Of a stretch of 64,000 nt of DNA, positions 1-9,071 are shown piece after piece. A model generated the notes under the pieces. The model was not told the DNA's origin and made no database searches. It saw only the letters and a list, made by a program, of their open reading frames with translations. The DNA is from Candidatus Rhodoblastus alkanivorans (GTDB lineage Bacteria > Pseudomonadota > Alphaproteobacteria > Rhizobiales > Beijerinckiaceae): the NCBI RefSeq assembly GCF_022760755.1, contig NZ_JAIVFP010000001.1:2646001-2710000 (forward strand). Direction: 5' to 3'. Position 1 is the stretch's first letter, and each line of letters opens with the position of its first letter. The position numbers were made by a program, and so were the translations under genes.

Positions 1-76
1 GAGCGCAGACGAGGCGCGTATTTTAGCGCCGCGCGCGCTCGAGGAGTTCGCGCGCCTGCGGCTGCTGATGGCGTGA
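1..76 (+). CDS. C-terminal end of an unidentified protein (cut by window edge)
   Basis: The frame read from base 2 gives 24 codons ending at TGA (74-76), with a final stretch SADEARILAPRALEEFARL followed by RLLMA. The composition is that of an ordinary helical protein end, and the stop lies 11 bases from the stop of clpV on the other strand, as expected for two convergent genes. Too little is visible to name a family, and a chance open frame cannot be ruled out. Confidence 0.4.
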   Translation, partial: SADEARILAPRALEEFARLRLLMA

Positions 77-87
77 TCCCAGGCTGA

Positions 88-2718
88 TTACCGCCACGCA
101 TAGGCGAAAGCCCCGTTCTCGAACGAAACGCGCGCTTCCGTCAGCTCCTGCCTGGCGAGCGAGCGTTTGAGAAATTCGCGCGACAGCGCCGGCAGCAGCG
201 TGTTGGTGATGATGTTGTCGATCATGCGACCGCCGGAATCGGGATCGTTGCAGAGCGAGACGATATGGTCGACCACGGCGTCGTCATAGACGAAGGCGGC
301 ATTGTGGCTTTCGCGGATTCTCTTGGCGATGCGGTCGAGCTGGAGCCGGACGATGCCGGCCAGCATGTCCCGCGAGAGCGGATAATAGGGTATGGCGACG
401 ATGCGGCCGAGCAAGGCAGGCGGGAAAACTTTCAGGAGATCGGAACGCAGGGCCTGAGCGAGCGCCTCCGGATCGGCGGCATAGGGCGGCGTCGCTCCCA
501 GCTTCATGATCGTGTCGGTTCCGACGTTCGACGTCAGAATGATCAGCGTGTTCTTGAAGTCGATCCGCCGGCCGCTGCCGTCGTCCATCACTCCCTTGTC
601 GAACACCTGAAAGAAAATTTCATGCACGTCGGGATGCGCCTTCTCGACCTCGTCGAGCAGGATGACGCTATAGGGCTTGCGCCGCACCGCCTCCGTCAGT
701 CGGCCTCCCTCGCCATAGCCGACATAGCCGGGCGGCGCGCCCTTCAAGGTCGAGACCGTGTGCGCCTCCTGGAATTCACTCATATTGATCGAAATGATAT
801 TGCTCTCGCCACCGTAAAGGGCCTCCGCCAGCGCCAGCGCCGTTTCCGTCTTGCCGACGCCGGAGGGGCCGCAGAGCATGAAGACGCCGATCGGTTTGTT
901 GGGATTGTCGAGCTTCGCCCGGTTGGTCTCGATGCGCCGGGCGATCATCGCCAGGCCGTGGCTTTGGCCGACCACGCGACGGTTCAGGATTTCCGGCAGG
1001 CGCAGCACATTCTCGATCTCGTCCCGGACCATGCGGCCGACGGGAATGCCGGTCCAGTCCGAGACGACCGAGGCGACCACCTGTTCATCGACATGGGCGT
1101 AGACCATGCGGTTCTCCGCCTCGATGGCGTCGAGCGCCTCGAATTTGTCCTTGAGCCGCGCCGGGCCTTCCGCCTCGTCCCGCGGCTTGTCCTTGCCGGC
1201 GCGCAAGGCGGCGATCTCCTCGACCAGGGCTTTTTCCCTTCCGTAATCCTCCTCCAGTTTGGCGAGCTTTTCCTGCAGCGCCCTGCTCTCGGCCTCTATT
1301 TCGGCAATGCGCGCGTCGACGTCGGCGCCGAGTTCGCGGTCGGCTTCGAGCGCTGTCCTTTCCTGCGCGAGGGCGGCGATGGCGACGCGCGCGTCCTGGA
1401 TTCTGGCTGGCGTCGCGCTCTGGCTGATCGCCACGCGGGCGCTCGCCGTATCGAGCAGGCTCACCGCCTTGTCCGGCAATTGCCGCGCCGGAATGTAGCG
1501 GCTCGACAGCGTGACGGCGGCGACAACGGCGGCGTCGGAAATGCGCACCTTGTGATGTTTCTCCATCGGCGCAAGGACCCCGCGCAACATGCCGCACGCG
1601 CGCGCGACGTCCGGCTCGTCGATCGAGATCGGCTGGAAGCGACGGGTCAATGCCGGATCCTTTTCGATATATTGCCGATATTCGGACCAGGTGGTGGCGG
1701 CGATCGTGCGCAACGTCCCGCGCGCGAGCGCTGGCTTCAACAGATTGGCGGCGTCGCCGACCCCCGCCGCGCCGCCGGCGCCGATCAGCGTGTGGGCCTC
1801 GTCGATGAAGAGAATGATGGGCTGCGGCGAGTTCTGAACTTCGTCGATCACCGAGCGCAGGCGCTGTTCGAATTCGCCCTTCATCGAGGCGCCAGCCTGC
1901 ATCAGGCCGATGTCGAGCGCGCAGAGTCTCACGCCGCGCAAAGGCGGCGGAATGTCGCCGGCAGCGATCCTTTGGGCGAAGCCCTCGACCACCGCGGTCT
2001 TGCCGACGCCAGCCTCGCCGGTGAGAATCGGATTGTTCTGGCGGCGACGCATCAGCACGTCGACGATCTGACGAATTTCCTCTTCGCGGCCGAGCACCGG
2101 GTCCATTTCACCGGAAGCGGCTCTGGCGGTGAGGTCCTGGGAAAAGCGGTCGAGCGCGGACTGTCCGCGCGAACCGGCGGCCGCGGCCCCCGGGCTATCC
2201 GCGCCGCGCAGGCCCGAGCCGTCCATGGGACGCAGATTCGCCTCGTCGGAATCTTTCCAGATCGCGCGGTGTTCGTCGGTCAGCCGGTCGACGGCGATTT
2301 TTTCAAATTCCTTGGAAATCGAAATGAAAGCGCGGCGCAGATCGTTCGCCTTCAAGGCGGCGACCAGCAGATGGCCGGTTCGGATCTGGGTCTCGCCGAA
2401 CAGGAGCGTGGCGAAATGCCAGCCGCGGTCGAGCAAATCAACGATCGCATTGGACACGCCAGGCATTTCGGTTTCATTGCGCTTGAACCCGTCAACCACA
2501 CGCGCGACATCGGTCGCCAGCCTCGCCCGGTCCAATTGGAAGTCGTCGCAGCTGAGCGCGAAGTCCGAGCGCTCCTCGCCAAGGATTTGCGCCAGCCAAT
2601 GCGCGAGTTCGACATTGCGGTTGCCGGCGGATTTGGCCAGGCGAAGCGCCTTGATGAATGTGTCGTAGCCGAGGCGGTTGAGCTTCCCGGCAACGGTTTC
2701 CAGACTGACGTCGGCCAT
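88..2718 (-). CDS. clpV: T6SS disassembly ATPase ClpV/TssH
   Basis: This 876-residue Clp/Hsp100 AAA+ ATPase should disassemble the contracted TssB/TssC sheath so that its subunits can be reused. A Clp N-domain-like region fills about residues 1-150. AAA1 has Walker A GEAGVGKT near residue 234 and the Walker B-type segment ILFIDEAHTLIG. A coiled middle domain with many Glu/Ala/Lys lies around 420-540, and AAA2 has GPSGVGKT near 620 and VILLDEVEKAH. The length and the N-domain fit ClpV rather than ClpB. The ATG at 2718 follows a GGAGGGG ribosome site. It is the last gene of the minus-strand T6SS arm, 12 bases after tssG. Confidence 0.95.
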   Translation of the reverse strand: MADVSLETVAGKLNRLGYDTFIKALRLAKSAGNRNVELAHWLAQILGEERSDFALSCDDFQLDRARLATDVARVVDGFKRNETEMPGVSNAIVDLLDRGWHFATLLFGETQIRTGHLLVAALKANDLRRAFISISKEFEKIAVDRLTDEHRAIWKDSDEANLRPMDGSGLRGADSPGAAAAGSRGQSALDRFSQDLTARAASGEMDPVLGREEEIRQIVDVLMRRRQNNPILTGEAGVGKTAVVEGFAQRIAAGDIPPPLRGVRLCALDIGLMQAGASMKGEFEQRLRSVIDEVQNSPQPIILFIDEAHTLIGAGGAAGVGDAANLLKPALARGTLRTIAATTWSEYRQYIEKDPALTRRFQPISIDEPDVARACGMLRGVLAPMEKHHKVRISDAAVVAAVTLSSRYIPARQLPDKAVSLLDTASARVAISQSATPARIQDARVAIAALAQERTALEADRELGADVDARIAEIEAESRALQEKLAKLEEDYGREKALVEEIAALRAGKDKPRDEAEGPARLKDKFEALDAIEAENRMVYAHVDEQVVASVVSDWTGIPVGRMVRDEIENVLRLPEILNRRVVGQSHGLAMIARRIETNRAKLDNPNKPIGVFMLCGPSGVGKTETALALAEALYGGESNIISINMSEFQEAHTVSTLKGAPPGYVGYGEGGRLTEAVRRKPYSVILLDEVEKAHPDVHEIFFQVFDKGVMDDGSGRRIDFKNTLIILTSNVGTDTIMKLGATPPYAADPEALAQALRSDLLKVFPPALLGRIVAIPYYPLSRDMLAGIVRLQLDRIAKRIRESHNAAFVYDDAVVDHIVSLCNDPDSGGRMIDNIITNTLLPALSREFLKRSLARQELTEARVSFENGAFAYAWR

Positions 2719-2730
2719 GGCCCCTCCCCC

Positions 2731-3810
2731 TCAGACAGCGGCGCCGCTCTCGCGATTCCCTTCGCGCTTGCGACGGATCCGGTCGGCGGCGTTGAAACGC
2801 GCGTCGGAAAAGCGGCCGTCAGCGCCGGGGTCCGGCGCGAGCCAGCTCGTCCACCCGAGCCGTGTCGCCACACCGAGGCGCATGGGCGGCGCGGCGTGCG
2901 CCGGTATGGACAGTTCGACGTCCCAGTCGATCTCGTCGCCAAACATGAAATAGACGAGATCGACAAGAGGCTCGCACAATCGCCCTTCCGGCAGGAAGCG
3001 CGCATAATCCTCCATATCGGCGACGAACAGCCGGACGCGAATCTTATCCTGCACGCTGTAGAAGACGCCGCCTATCATGGTGTCGACGCCGAGACCGCAC
3101 AGCGCGGCGCCAAGGCGCGTGCGATCTTCCGGCGCTAATTCGAGTCGCGTTCCGACGAACTGCTCGATCTCGGCGGCGGTCTTGAAGAGCGCGCGGATCG
3201 CGCCGCGCAGGCGCGAAGCCGATTTCACTTTTGAACCGATCAGGCCGGCGATGCCGAGCTTGCCGGAATCGGCGATCGTGTCCAATCCCGCGAAGATCGG
3301 CGAGCCGAGGCCGATCGCGGAGCCGACATAGGCGATGAAGCGGTCCTCGGCCGGACGGTCGTGCTGCGCCGCCGGCCGCGCGTCGGCCCAGGCGCGAAAG
3401 AACAATTGCAGGAAGCGATGGTTGAAAATGTCGAGGAAGCGCGGAAAGGCGTCGTCGCGCGCCAGCATCCAGCGCCAAGCCTCCTCGGTCGTTGCCAAAG
3501 GCAGGGCGCCATTGGGTCCGAGCAGTCCGAGGAATTTAACCAGAATCGCATATTTGCAATCGGATTTCTCGACGAAGGACGAGAGGTTCGAAGCGGGAAA
3601 ATCGAAATAGGGATCCTGTCCGAGCAGGACATATTCCTCGCGCCGCGAGGCGGCGTCGCCGATGCGTGGCAAGGCAGGGCGCGCCGCCCTGTCGTCGGAA
3701 CGCCCGGGATCGGCCTCGATCGGGCGGCCGAATTGCCGCTCGAGGCGCCGGAGCGTGTCGAAGAAATCAAATCGCCACGGCTCCCGAGAAAGATCGTCGA
3801 TCGAGGTCAT
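2731..3810 (-). CDS. tssG: T6SS baseplate protein TssG (ImpH/VasB family)
   Basis: This 359-residue protein begins MTSIDDLSREPWRFDFFDTL, the type of opening seen in TssG proteins (WRFDFFDTLRRLE). In the family, TssG joins TssF, TssE and TssK to build the cytoplasmic baseplate wedge on which the tail sheath polymerises. Family-like segments include the LGQDPYFDFPAS region and the C-terminal LGVATRLGWTSWL stretch. Its ATG overlaps the TGA of tssF by four bases (ATGA), which implies translational coupling, and clpV starts 12 bases downstream. A TssG of about 330-360 residues is normal. Confidence 0.93.
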   Translation of the reverse strand: MTSIDDLSREPWRFDFFDTLRRLERQFGRPIEADPGRSDDRAARPALPRIGDAASRREEYVLLGQDPYFDFPASNLSSFVEKSDCKYAILVKFLGLLGPNGALPLATTEEAWRWMLARDDAFPRFLDIFNHRFLQLFFRAWADARPAAQHDRPAEDRFIAYVGSAIGLGSPIFAGLDTIADSGKLGIAGLIGSKVKSASRLRGAIRALFKTAAEIEQFVGTRLELAPEDRTRLGAALCGLGVDTMIGGVFYSVQDKIRVRLFVADMEDYARFLPEGRLCEPLVDLVYFMFGDEIDWDVELSIPAHAAPPMRLGVATRLGWTSWLAPDPGADGRFSDARFNAADRIRRKREGNRESGAAV

Positions 3811-5765
3811 GCGAGCCGCCTTGCGCCGACGCGAACCGGCCAGCGGACGATCTCGCCGCGTTCAGCGCCGCGGACGATTGTCTGGGTGAAATGATTGACG
3901 CTGACGTATTCGCCGAAAAACCGCTCGAGTATGGCGCCGAGTAGGAAGACTCCAGTTCCCTCAAAGGCCTTTTCGTCGAGCGCCACGGTGATTTCGACGC
4001 CGCGCGCCGCGCCGACGCCGGCGCCGCGGCGCATGCGTCGGACGACCGGGCGCGAATCCATGGCGCGCACGCCGCGAATGCGTCGCTCGATCGCCGAATC
4101 CGTCGTGTCGGCGAACATCGCGAGCGTTTCGCGCAAAGCCAGCGCGTTAAGGCCGGCGCCGCGCTCCACCAGACCCAGATGATTGAGGCTGAGCATATTG
4201 ATGAGGCGCCAGGCGACGCCGCCCCGGCTCAGATTCTCGTGGCGGCCGCGCATGGGCGAAACGACGGGTCCGCGCGGCGGCGTCGGACCGGCGACCGCCT
4301 GCGCCTCGATCTCGGCGGCGTCAAGCAGGCGAAGTTCGAGACCCTTGCCGACGGGCATATGTTCCGTCAGATGGCGATTGGAGCACAGGGCGCGCACGCT
4401 CAGTTCGACGATCGCGCGCTTGTCGTCGAGGCCCGCGGGCTCGACCAGGGAAATGAACATCTCGGCGCCGATGTAATTGGTCGGCGGGCCGTAGCGGCGC
4501 TCCTCCTCCGACCGCCGACGCGGCAGGCGGCGGATCGTGTAGCAGAGATCCGGCTCGCGCAGACCGTCGCCCGCCGCCGAATAAAGCGGGAGAACCGGCG
4601 CCCTTCCACGCCCCCCGGCGAAATGCGCCGTCATGTCCAGGATGCGGTGGGGCTCGTAGTCGAGATGATGGCTGCGATCGGCGACGACCTGATATTCGTT
4701 CTGATTGCGGCGCACCGGAATGCGGTCGAGCGACTTCTCGAACAGATTGATCGCCGGGGCCGCATAGAGCGCGAACATGCGCGGATCCGTGGCGGCGGCG
4801 AGGCGGGCGTTGACCTCGTCGAAAGCGATGACGATGTCGAGGCTGCGGGCCTTGACGTCGGCGAACAGCCGGCGCAGGCCGGTGAGGCGGAATCCCAGGA
4901 ATTTGCGAGGAAAGACGAAATATTCCCGCAGCAGTTCGAAACCGGAGAACACCCGGTCATCGAGGGGAAAAAGCCGCTCGTCCTCGGCGAAACCGATTTG
5001 CTCAACGCACTCAACGGGCGCCTTGATGACGACCGGATCGCCGAAGCGATCGAGATAGCGCAGCATCACGCCGGCGCGGCGGGCGTGGATCTGCTCGTAA
5101 AGTCCGACCGCGTCCGCTTCAGGCCCGACCAGATGAATGACAAGTTCATCCGTCTTGCATCCGGCGAACCAGAACGATGGATCGCTGTTGGCTGGCAGAT
5201 CGAATTTCTCGTCTTCGCGCCGCGCGACGGAGCGATGGAGCAAAGCGAGCCGCAGACCGGCGCGAACGTTGTCGCCGGTGGGCAGACCCAGCGCCTGGAG
5301 CGCCGCCGGCGTTTCGAAATATTGCGCGGCCGTGATTTCGAAGGGCCAGGCGACAATTTCCGAGGTCAGGCGGAACCGGCAGGAGACCAGGCGATCGCGC
5401 TCGCGATAGGTGGCGTCCACAAGAGAGCCGCGCGGAAATTTGAGGCCGTCGCGCAAGGCGGGATCGCCATAGGGCGGCGAGACCGCCGTCAGCATGACCG
5501 ACGGCGTCGGGGCGAGATAATGGGGAGCCAGCTGTTCCAGCAGATTGTTGCAGAATTCGGGAAACTCGTGCTTCAACTTGAGCTGGACGCGGGCGGCGAG
5601 AAAGGCCGCGCCCTCCAGGAGACCGGAAATCATCGGGTCCATTCGCTCGGCGATCAGGCCGCCGAGACGTTCCGCAATGCCGGGATATTCTTCCGCGAAT
5701 TCCCGCGCCTGTTCCTTGAGAAGCTGGAGTTCGCGATTGTAATGGTCAAGGAACTCCCGATCCAT
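3807..5765 (-). CDS. tssF: T6SS baseplate protein TssF (ImpG/VasA family)
   Basis: This 652-residue protein opens MDREFLDHYNRELQLLKEQA, the very conserved TssF start, followed by the GIAERLGG and DPMISGLLEGAAFLAARVQ segments that are typical of the family. TssF is the large wedge protein of the baseplate and binds TssG in a 2:1 complex. The stop codon overlaps the start of tssG, and the start lies five bases after the stop of tssE, so the three baseplate genes form one tight transcription unit. No internal defect is visible and the length is at the long end of the usual 580-650 residues. Confidence 0.95.
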   Translation of the reverse strand: MDREFLDHYNRELQLLKEQAREFAEEYPGIAERLGGLIAERMDPMISGLLEGAAFLAARVQLKLKHEFPEFCNNLLEQLAPHYLAPTPSVMLTAVSPPYGDPALRDGLKFPRGSLVDATYRERDRLVSCRFRLTSEIVAWPFEITAAQYFETPAALQALGLPTGDNVRAGLRLALLHRSVARREDEKFDLPANSDPSFWFAGCKTDELVIHLVGPEADAVGLYEQIHARRAGVMLRYLDRFGDPVVIKAPVECVEQIGFAEDERLFPLDDRVFSGFELLREYFVFPRKFLGFRLTGLRRLFADVKARSLDIVIAFDEVNARLAAATDPRMFALYAAPAINLFEKSLDRIPVRRNQNEYQVVADRSHHLDYEPHRILDMTAHFAGGRGRAPVLPLYSAAGDGLREPDLCYTIRRLPRRRSEEERRYGPPTNYIGAEMFISLVEPAGLDDKRAIVELSVRALCSNRHLTEHMPVGKGLELRLLDAAEIEAQAVAGPTPPRGPVVSPMRGRHENLSRGGVAWRLINMLSLNHLGLVERGAGLNALALRETLAMFADTTDSAIERRIRGVRAMDSRPVVRRMRRGAGVGAARGVEITVALDEKAFEGTGVFLLGAILERFFGEYVSVNHFTQTIVRGAERGEIVRWPVRVGARRLA

Positions 5766-5770
5766 CGGCG

Positions 5771-6298
5771 CTACGTGCGGCTGACCGAGATTTCGCCGCT
5801 GTCGAAATCGACGTCGGCGACGAATTCCACGGGAATGTTGATCGGCTGGCAGACGAGTTGAGCATCGACGAGAAATCGCAATCTGAGCATTTCGCCGTCA
5901 ACGGAATCGTCCCGGCGAACAACGATCGATCCGGCGTCAAGACGCGGTTCATATAGTTCGAGCGCGCGCCGGATTTCACCTTCAATTTCCCCCACCTTGG
6001 CCTCGTCGATCGTGCGGTGGGCGATGTCCGGCAATCCGTAATTGAGGATCGAAGCGCGCACCTGGTCGAAATCTTCCAGATTGTCGGTCGATTCGAGCGC
6101 GATCGAATTCATCAGCAGTTCGAGATCGCGCGAAACCTCCCGGCGCAGCAGCGCTTCGGTGACCGCAACGCGCCCGCCGCCGCGGCGGGGCGCGCCCCTG
6201 TCAAGGGCAAGAACGGATCGCCTGGCGTCCTTGGCCTCGTGGGCGGCGCGGAACGCGAACATCAGCGGCGGGCTCAGGCGGTTGTTTTTTTGCGACAT
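5771..6298 (-). CDS. tssE: T6SS baseplate protein TssE (gp25-like)
   Basis: This 175-residue protein is the gp25-like lysozyme-fold component of the T6SS baseplate, which nucleates sheath assembly. Supporting segments are the N-terminal REVSRDLELLMNS, DLEDFDQVRASILNYGLPDI and the C-terminal INIPVEFVADVDFDSG. The arrangement of an EIEGEIRRALELYEPRL helix before the last strands is standard for the family. I chose the ATG at 6298 (MSQKNNRL). An in-frame ATG at 6340 would add 14 residues, but it lies in the loop of an inverted repeat at 6325-6356 and lacks a better ribosome site. The downstream tssF starts five bases after the stop. Confidence 0.88.
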   Translation of the reverse strand: MSQKNNRLSPPLMFAFRAAHEAKDARRSVLALDRGAPRRGGGRVAVTEALLRREVSRDLELLMNSIALESTDNLEDFDQVRASILNYGLPDIAHRTIDEAKVGEIEGEIRRALELYEPRLDAGSIVVRRDDSVDGEMLRLRFLVDAQLVCQPINIPVEFVADVDFDSGEISVSRT

Positions 6299-6324
6299 GG
6301 GCGCGCTCGTCCGGACGCCGACCG

Positions 6325-6356
6325 CGCCGCGACGACGCATTTGCGCTGTCGCGGCG
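6325..6356 (-). repeat. Intercistronic stem-loop between hcp and tssE
   Basis: Nine-base arms CGCCGCGAC and GTCGCGGCG are separated by 14 bases in the 76-base gap between hcp and tssE. There is no T-run, so a rho-independent terminator is unlikely. A stem here could stabilise the upstream hcp message or reduce read-through into tssE, which would fit the much higher Hcp demand. That role is inferred from position only. Confidence 0.45.
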
Positions 6357-6374
6357 ACGAAATGAGAGGAGGTC

Positions 6375-6866
6375 TCAGACCTTGACGGATTTCTTGATGT
6401 CCCAGCCGGCTTGCGTCACCGGTCCCGCGGAGCCGTCGGCCTTTTGTTCCTTATATTCAAACTCTATTTTGGAGAAGTTCAACGAAAGGGATTCGTGCGG
6501 CAACGTATTGCCCGAGGCCCCGCTCACTTGAAAGGATGAAACCAGCACGTCGGAGAGCTGGACCTTAAAATATTCAATCTGCCCCTCCTTAACGCCGGCC
6601 TTGCGCACCGTCAGAGTTCCTTTCGGAATGTGCTGGCCGGTGGCGCAGGCGGCGAACAGCTTCGGCGTCGACTTGTCGGAATATTTGGTGAAATGGGCGT
6701 CATGCACGTTGGTCTTGCCGGTGCCGCCGCCCGCGCCGATCGCGAAACTGCCAGTATTGGTGGCGCCCAGGGACCAGGACTGCAATTCGATTTCCTTTGC
6801 GTGTTTCGAGTCCTGAGATTCGCCTTCGATGCCGTCGAGCTTGAGAAAATAATCGACTCTCGACAT
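6375..6866 (-). CDS. hcp: T6SS tube protein Hcp (TssD)
   Basis: This 163-residue protein is the hexameric ring subunit that stacks into the inner tube expelled by the T6SS. The start MSRVDYFLKLDGIEGESQD, the KEIELQSWSLGATN segment and the loop with GKTNVHDAHFTKYSDKSTP are Hcp1-type features. The end KIEFEYKEQK followed by GWDIKK also fits. No C-terminal effector extension is present. The ATG follows an AAGGGGGG ribosome site. It sits between tssC (54 bases upstream) and tssE (76 bases downstream), an order shared by many alphaproteobacterial clusters. Confidence 0.95.
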   Translation of the reverse strand: MSRVDYFLKLDGIEGESQDSKHAKEIELQSWSLGATNTGSFAIGAGGGTGKTNVHDAHFTKYSDKSTPKLFAACATGQHIPKGTLTVRKAGVKEGQIEYFKVQLSDVLVSSFQVSGASGNTLPHESLSLNFSKIEFEYKEQKADGSAGPVTQAGWDIKKSVKV

Positions 6867-6920
6867 GGTTCCCCCCTTTTGATGACGTGGGCGGCAAAAA
6901 AGTCGCCGCCGAGTGTTTGA

Positions 6921-8435
6921 TCAAGTGGGTCCGGTTCCCGTATTGGGGAGGCGCGACACCAGGCTGAGGCCGATATCCATCGCCTCCAGTTGATAATGCG
7001 GACGCAGATAGAAACGGGCGCTGTAATAGCCGGGATTTTCAGGATCCTCGAACACATCGACCTTGGCGTCGGCGAGCGGCAGCTTGGCCTTGGTCGCTTC
7101 CGAGGAATGCAGTGGATCGCCATCGACATATTGCATGATCCACTCCTGCAGCCACATGCGAAGGCCTTCCTTCTCCTTCGTGGATCCGACCTTGTCGCGC
7201 ACCATGCATTTCAGGTAATGGGCGAATCGGGACACCGCGAACATATAGGGCAGCCGCGCCGACAGGTTGTCGGACGCCGTCGCCTCGGCGCCGTTCTTCC
7301 CCTCGTATTTCTTCGGCTTGTAAACGGATTGCGCGCCGATAAAGGCCGCCTTGTCGGTGTTCTTGCGATGGATGATCGGGATCAGTCCCGATTTGGCGAG
7401 CTCATGTTCGCGCCGGTCGCTGATGGCGATTTCGGTCGGGCATTTCAAATCGACGCCGCCGTCGTCGGTCGGAAAAGTGTGGGTCGGCAGGTTCAGCACC
7501 TCGCCGCCCGATTGCACGCCGCGAATGCGGGTGCACCAGCCATAATCCTTGAAAGCGCGATTGACATTGACCGCCATCGCATAAGCGGCGTTCATCCAGG
7601 CGTATTTCTCGCCCTTGTGGCCATCCGTCTCCTCTTCGAAGGCGAATTCCTCCACCGGCTCCGATTTGGCGCCATAGGGAACGCGCGCCAGCACGCGCGG
7701 CATGCAGAGGCCGATGTAGCGGGCGTCAATCTGGTCGCGCAGGCCTTTCCACGCGGCATATTCCGGCGTGTCGAAAAGCTTCGACAGATCGCGGGGATTC
7801 ATCAGCTCGTTCCAGCTATCCATGCCCATCAGCGTCGGTTCGGCGGCGGCGAACAGGGGCGCGTGCGCCGCCGAGGCAATCTTCGACAGATCGCGCATGA
7901 GCTGGATGTCGGTGGCGCGATGGCTGAAATGATAATCGCAGACGATCGCCCCATAGGGCTGGCCGCCGAGCTGTCCGAATTCCGCCTCATATACTTTCTT
8001 GAAGAGAGGACTCTGATCCCAACGCGCGCCCGGATAGAGGCGCAGATTGCGATAGAGCTCGTCCTGCGAGACGTTCATCACCTTGATCTTGAGCTGCGCG
8101 TCGGTCTCGGAATTGAACACCAGATAATGCAGCCCGCGCCAACGGCTCTCGATCGCCTGGAACTCCGGGGCGTGCAGGATTTCATTGACCTGGGCGGTCA
8201 GCTTCTCGTCAAGCCTTGCGATCATGTTCTCGATCGTGTCGAGCACATCCGCGCTGACAAGATTCTGATCGGCGAGCGCCTCTTTGACCAGAGTCGAGAC
8301 GGCGTTTTCGACTTCGGTCGCGGCGCGCTCTGTCCGCGGCTTGAAGCTCTGCTTCAGCAAGGCCGAAAATTCGTCGACGGTCTGGGTGTCGACCGGCGCC
8401 GGCGGAACGCGTTGAAGATCGGGTTCGGCAGCCAT
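6921..8435 (-). CDS. tssC: T6SS contractile sheath large subunit TssC (VipB/ImpC)
   Basis: This 504-residue sheath protein polymerises with TssB around the Hcp tube and supplies most of the contractile surface. Diagnostic parts are MIARLDEKLTAQVNEILH, FQAIESRWRGLHYLV, FGQLGGQPYGAIVCDY, and the C-terminal DPENPGYYSARFYLRPHYQ. The N-terminal residues VDEFSALLKQSFKPRTE form the linker that bridges sheath subunits in this family. It begins one base after the tssB stop and is therefore coupled to it. Only one tssC copy is present, unlike Agrobacterium clusters with two. Confidence 0.96.
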   Translation of the reverse strand: MAAEPDLQRVPPAPVDTQTVDEFSALLKQSFKPRTERAATEVENAVSTLVKEALADQNLVSADVLDTIENMIARLDEKLTAQVNEILHAPEFQAIESRWRGLHYLVFNSETDAQLKIKVMNVSQDELYRNLRLYPGARWDQSPLFKKVYEAEFGQLGGQPYGAIVCDYHFSHRATDIQLMRDLSKIASAAHAPLFAAAEPTLMGMDSWNELMNPRDLSKLFDTPEYAAWKGLRDQIDARYIGLCMPRVLARVPYGAKSEPVEEFAFEEETDGHKGEKYAWMNAAYAMAVNVNRAFKDYGWCTRIRGVQSGGEVLNLPTHTFPTDDGGVDLKCPTEIAISDRREHELAKSGLIPIIHRKNTDKAAFIGAQSVYKPKKYEGKNGAEATASDNLSARLPYMFAVSRFAHYLKCMVRDKVGSTKEKEGLRMWLQEWIMQYVDGDPLHSSEATKAKLPLADAKVDVFEDPENPGYYSARFYLRPHYQLEAMDIGLSLVSRLPNTGTGPT

Positions 8436-8436
8436 G

Positions 8437-8967
8437 TCATTCCCCGTTCGCTTCGCCCACCTGAGGCTTGGCCTCCAGTTTTTCGCGCAGGGCCGACATC
8501 AGGGCGGGATCGTTCAACAGCTTGCGCAACTGTTCTTCGGCGGCGGCCTTGCCGTCCATGTAACGCATCAGATTGGCCAATTGTTCGCGTGCTTCGAGCA
8601 GCTTGGCGAGAGCCGGAACCTGACGGGCGACGGCGGCCGGTGACAAATCACTCATTTTCTTGAATTTCAGCTGTATGTTCAGCTTATCGTCGGGCGCGTC
8701 GCCGAGCTTGTTCGCAACCCGGAAACTCGTTCCCGGCTCGATCGCGGCCATCCGCTGCTCGAAATTGTCCACGTCGATATCCAGGAAATCGCGCGCTGCG
8801 ACGTCCGGCTTTTCGACTCCCGGAGAGTCCCCGGACAGGTCGGATAGAACCGCCATGACAAAGGGCAATTCGATCTTGCGCTCGGCGTCATAGGGATCGT
8901 CGTAGCTGATATGTACGCGAGGCACACGGTTGCGCCGAATGAACTTCTGGCCGCTGTCTGTGCTCAT
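8437..8967 (-). CDS. tssB: T6SS contractile sheath small subunit TssB (VipA/ImpB)
   Basis: This 176-residue sheath subunit pairs with TssC. The conserved segments VHISYDDPYDAERKIELPFV, MAVLSDLSGDS and RDFLDIDVDNFEQRMAAI are typical of VipA proteins. The C-terminal DPALMSALREKLE helix resembles the part recognised by ClpV or TssC in the family. I chose the ATG at 8967 because it follows a GGGGGG ribosome site; an in-frame ATG at 8979 would add four residues. A promoter-like pair lies about 60-90 bases upstream (9027-9056). Confidence 0.95.
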   Translation of the reverse strand: MSTDSGQKFIRRNRVPRVHISYDDPYDAERKIELPFVMAVLSDLSGDSPGVEKPDVAARDFLDIDVDNFEQRMAAIEPGTSFRVANKLGDAPDDKLNIQLKFKKMSDLSPAAVARQVPALAKLLEAREQLANLMRYMDGKAAAEEQLRKLLNDPALMSALREKLEAKPQVGEANGE

Positions 8968-9026
8968 CAGCCCCCCCATCCGACCGCGCCCTTTCAGGTC
9001 GGTGTGCAGGCGCGCGCCGCATTTTC

Positions 9027-9056
9027 ATAGGATCGCTCTAATTTGGCCGTTGTCAA
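9027..9056 (-). promoter_or_regulatory. Candidate promoter upstream of tssB
   Basis: On the minus strand, TTGACA (9051-9056) is followed after 18 bases by TCCTAT (9027-9032). The -35 element is perfect and the -10 element matches the consensus at only three of six positions. It lies in the 104-base gap between tssA and tssB, so sheath and tube genes could be transcribed apart from tssA. Confidence 0.4.
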
Positions 9057-9071
9057 TACTCTCTCTTGAAG

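Noticed and set aside
265-3138. 957-codon open frame on the plus strand opposite clpV and tssG
   Set aside because: It is antisense to two clear T6SS genes, has Arg/Ala/Gly-rich composition and no domain. It is a GC-rich shadow frame.
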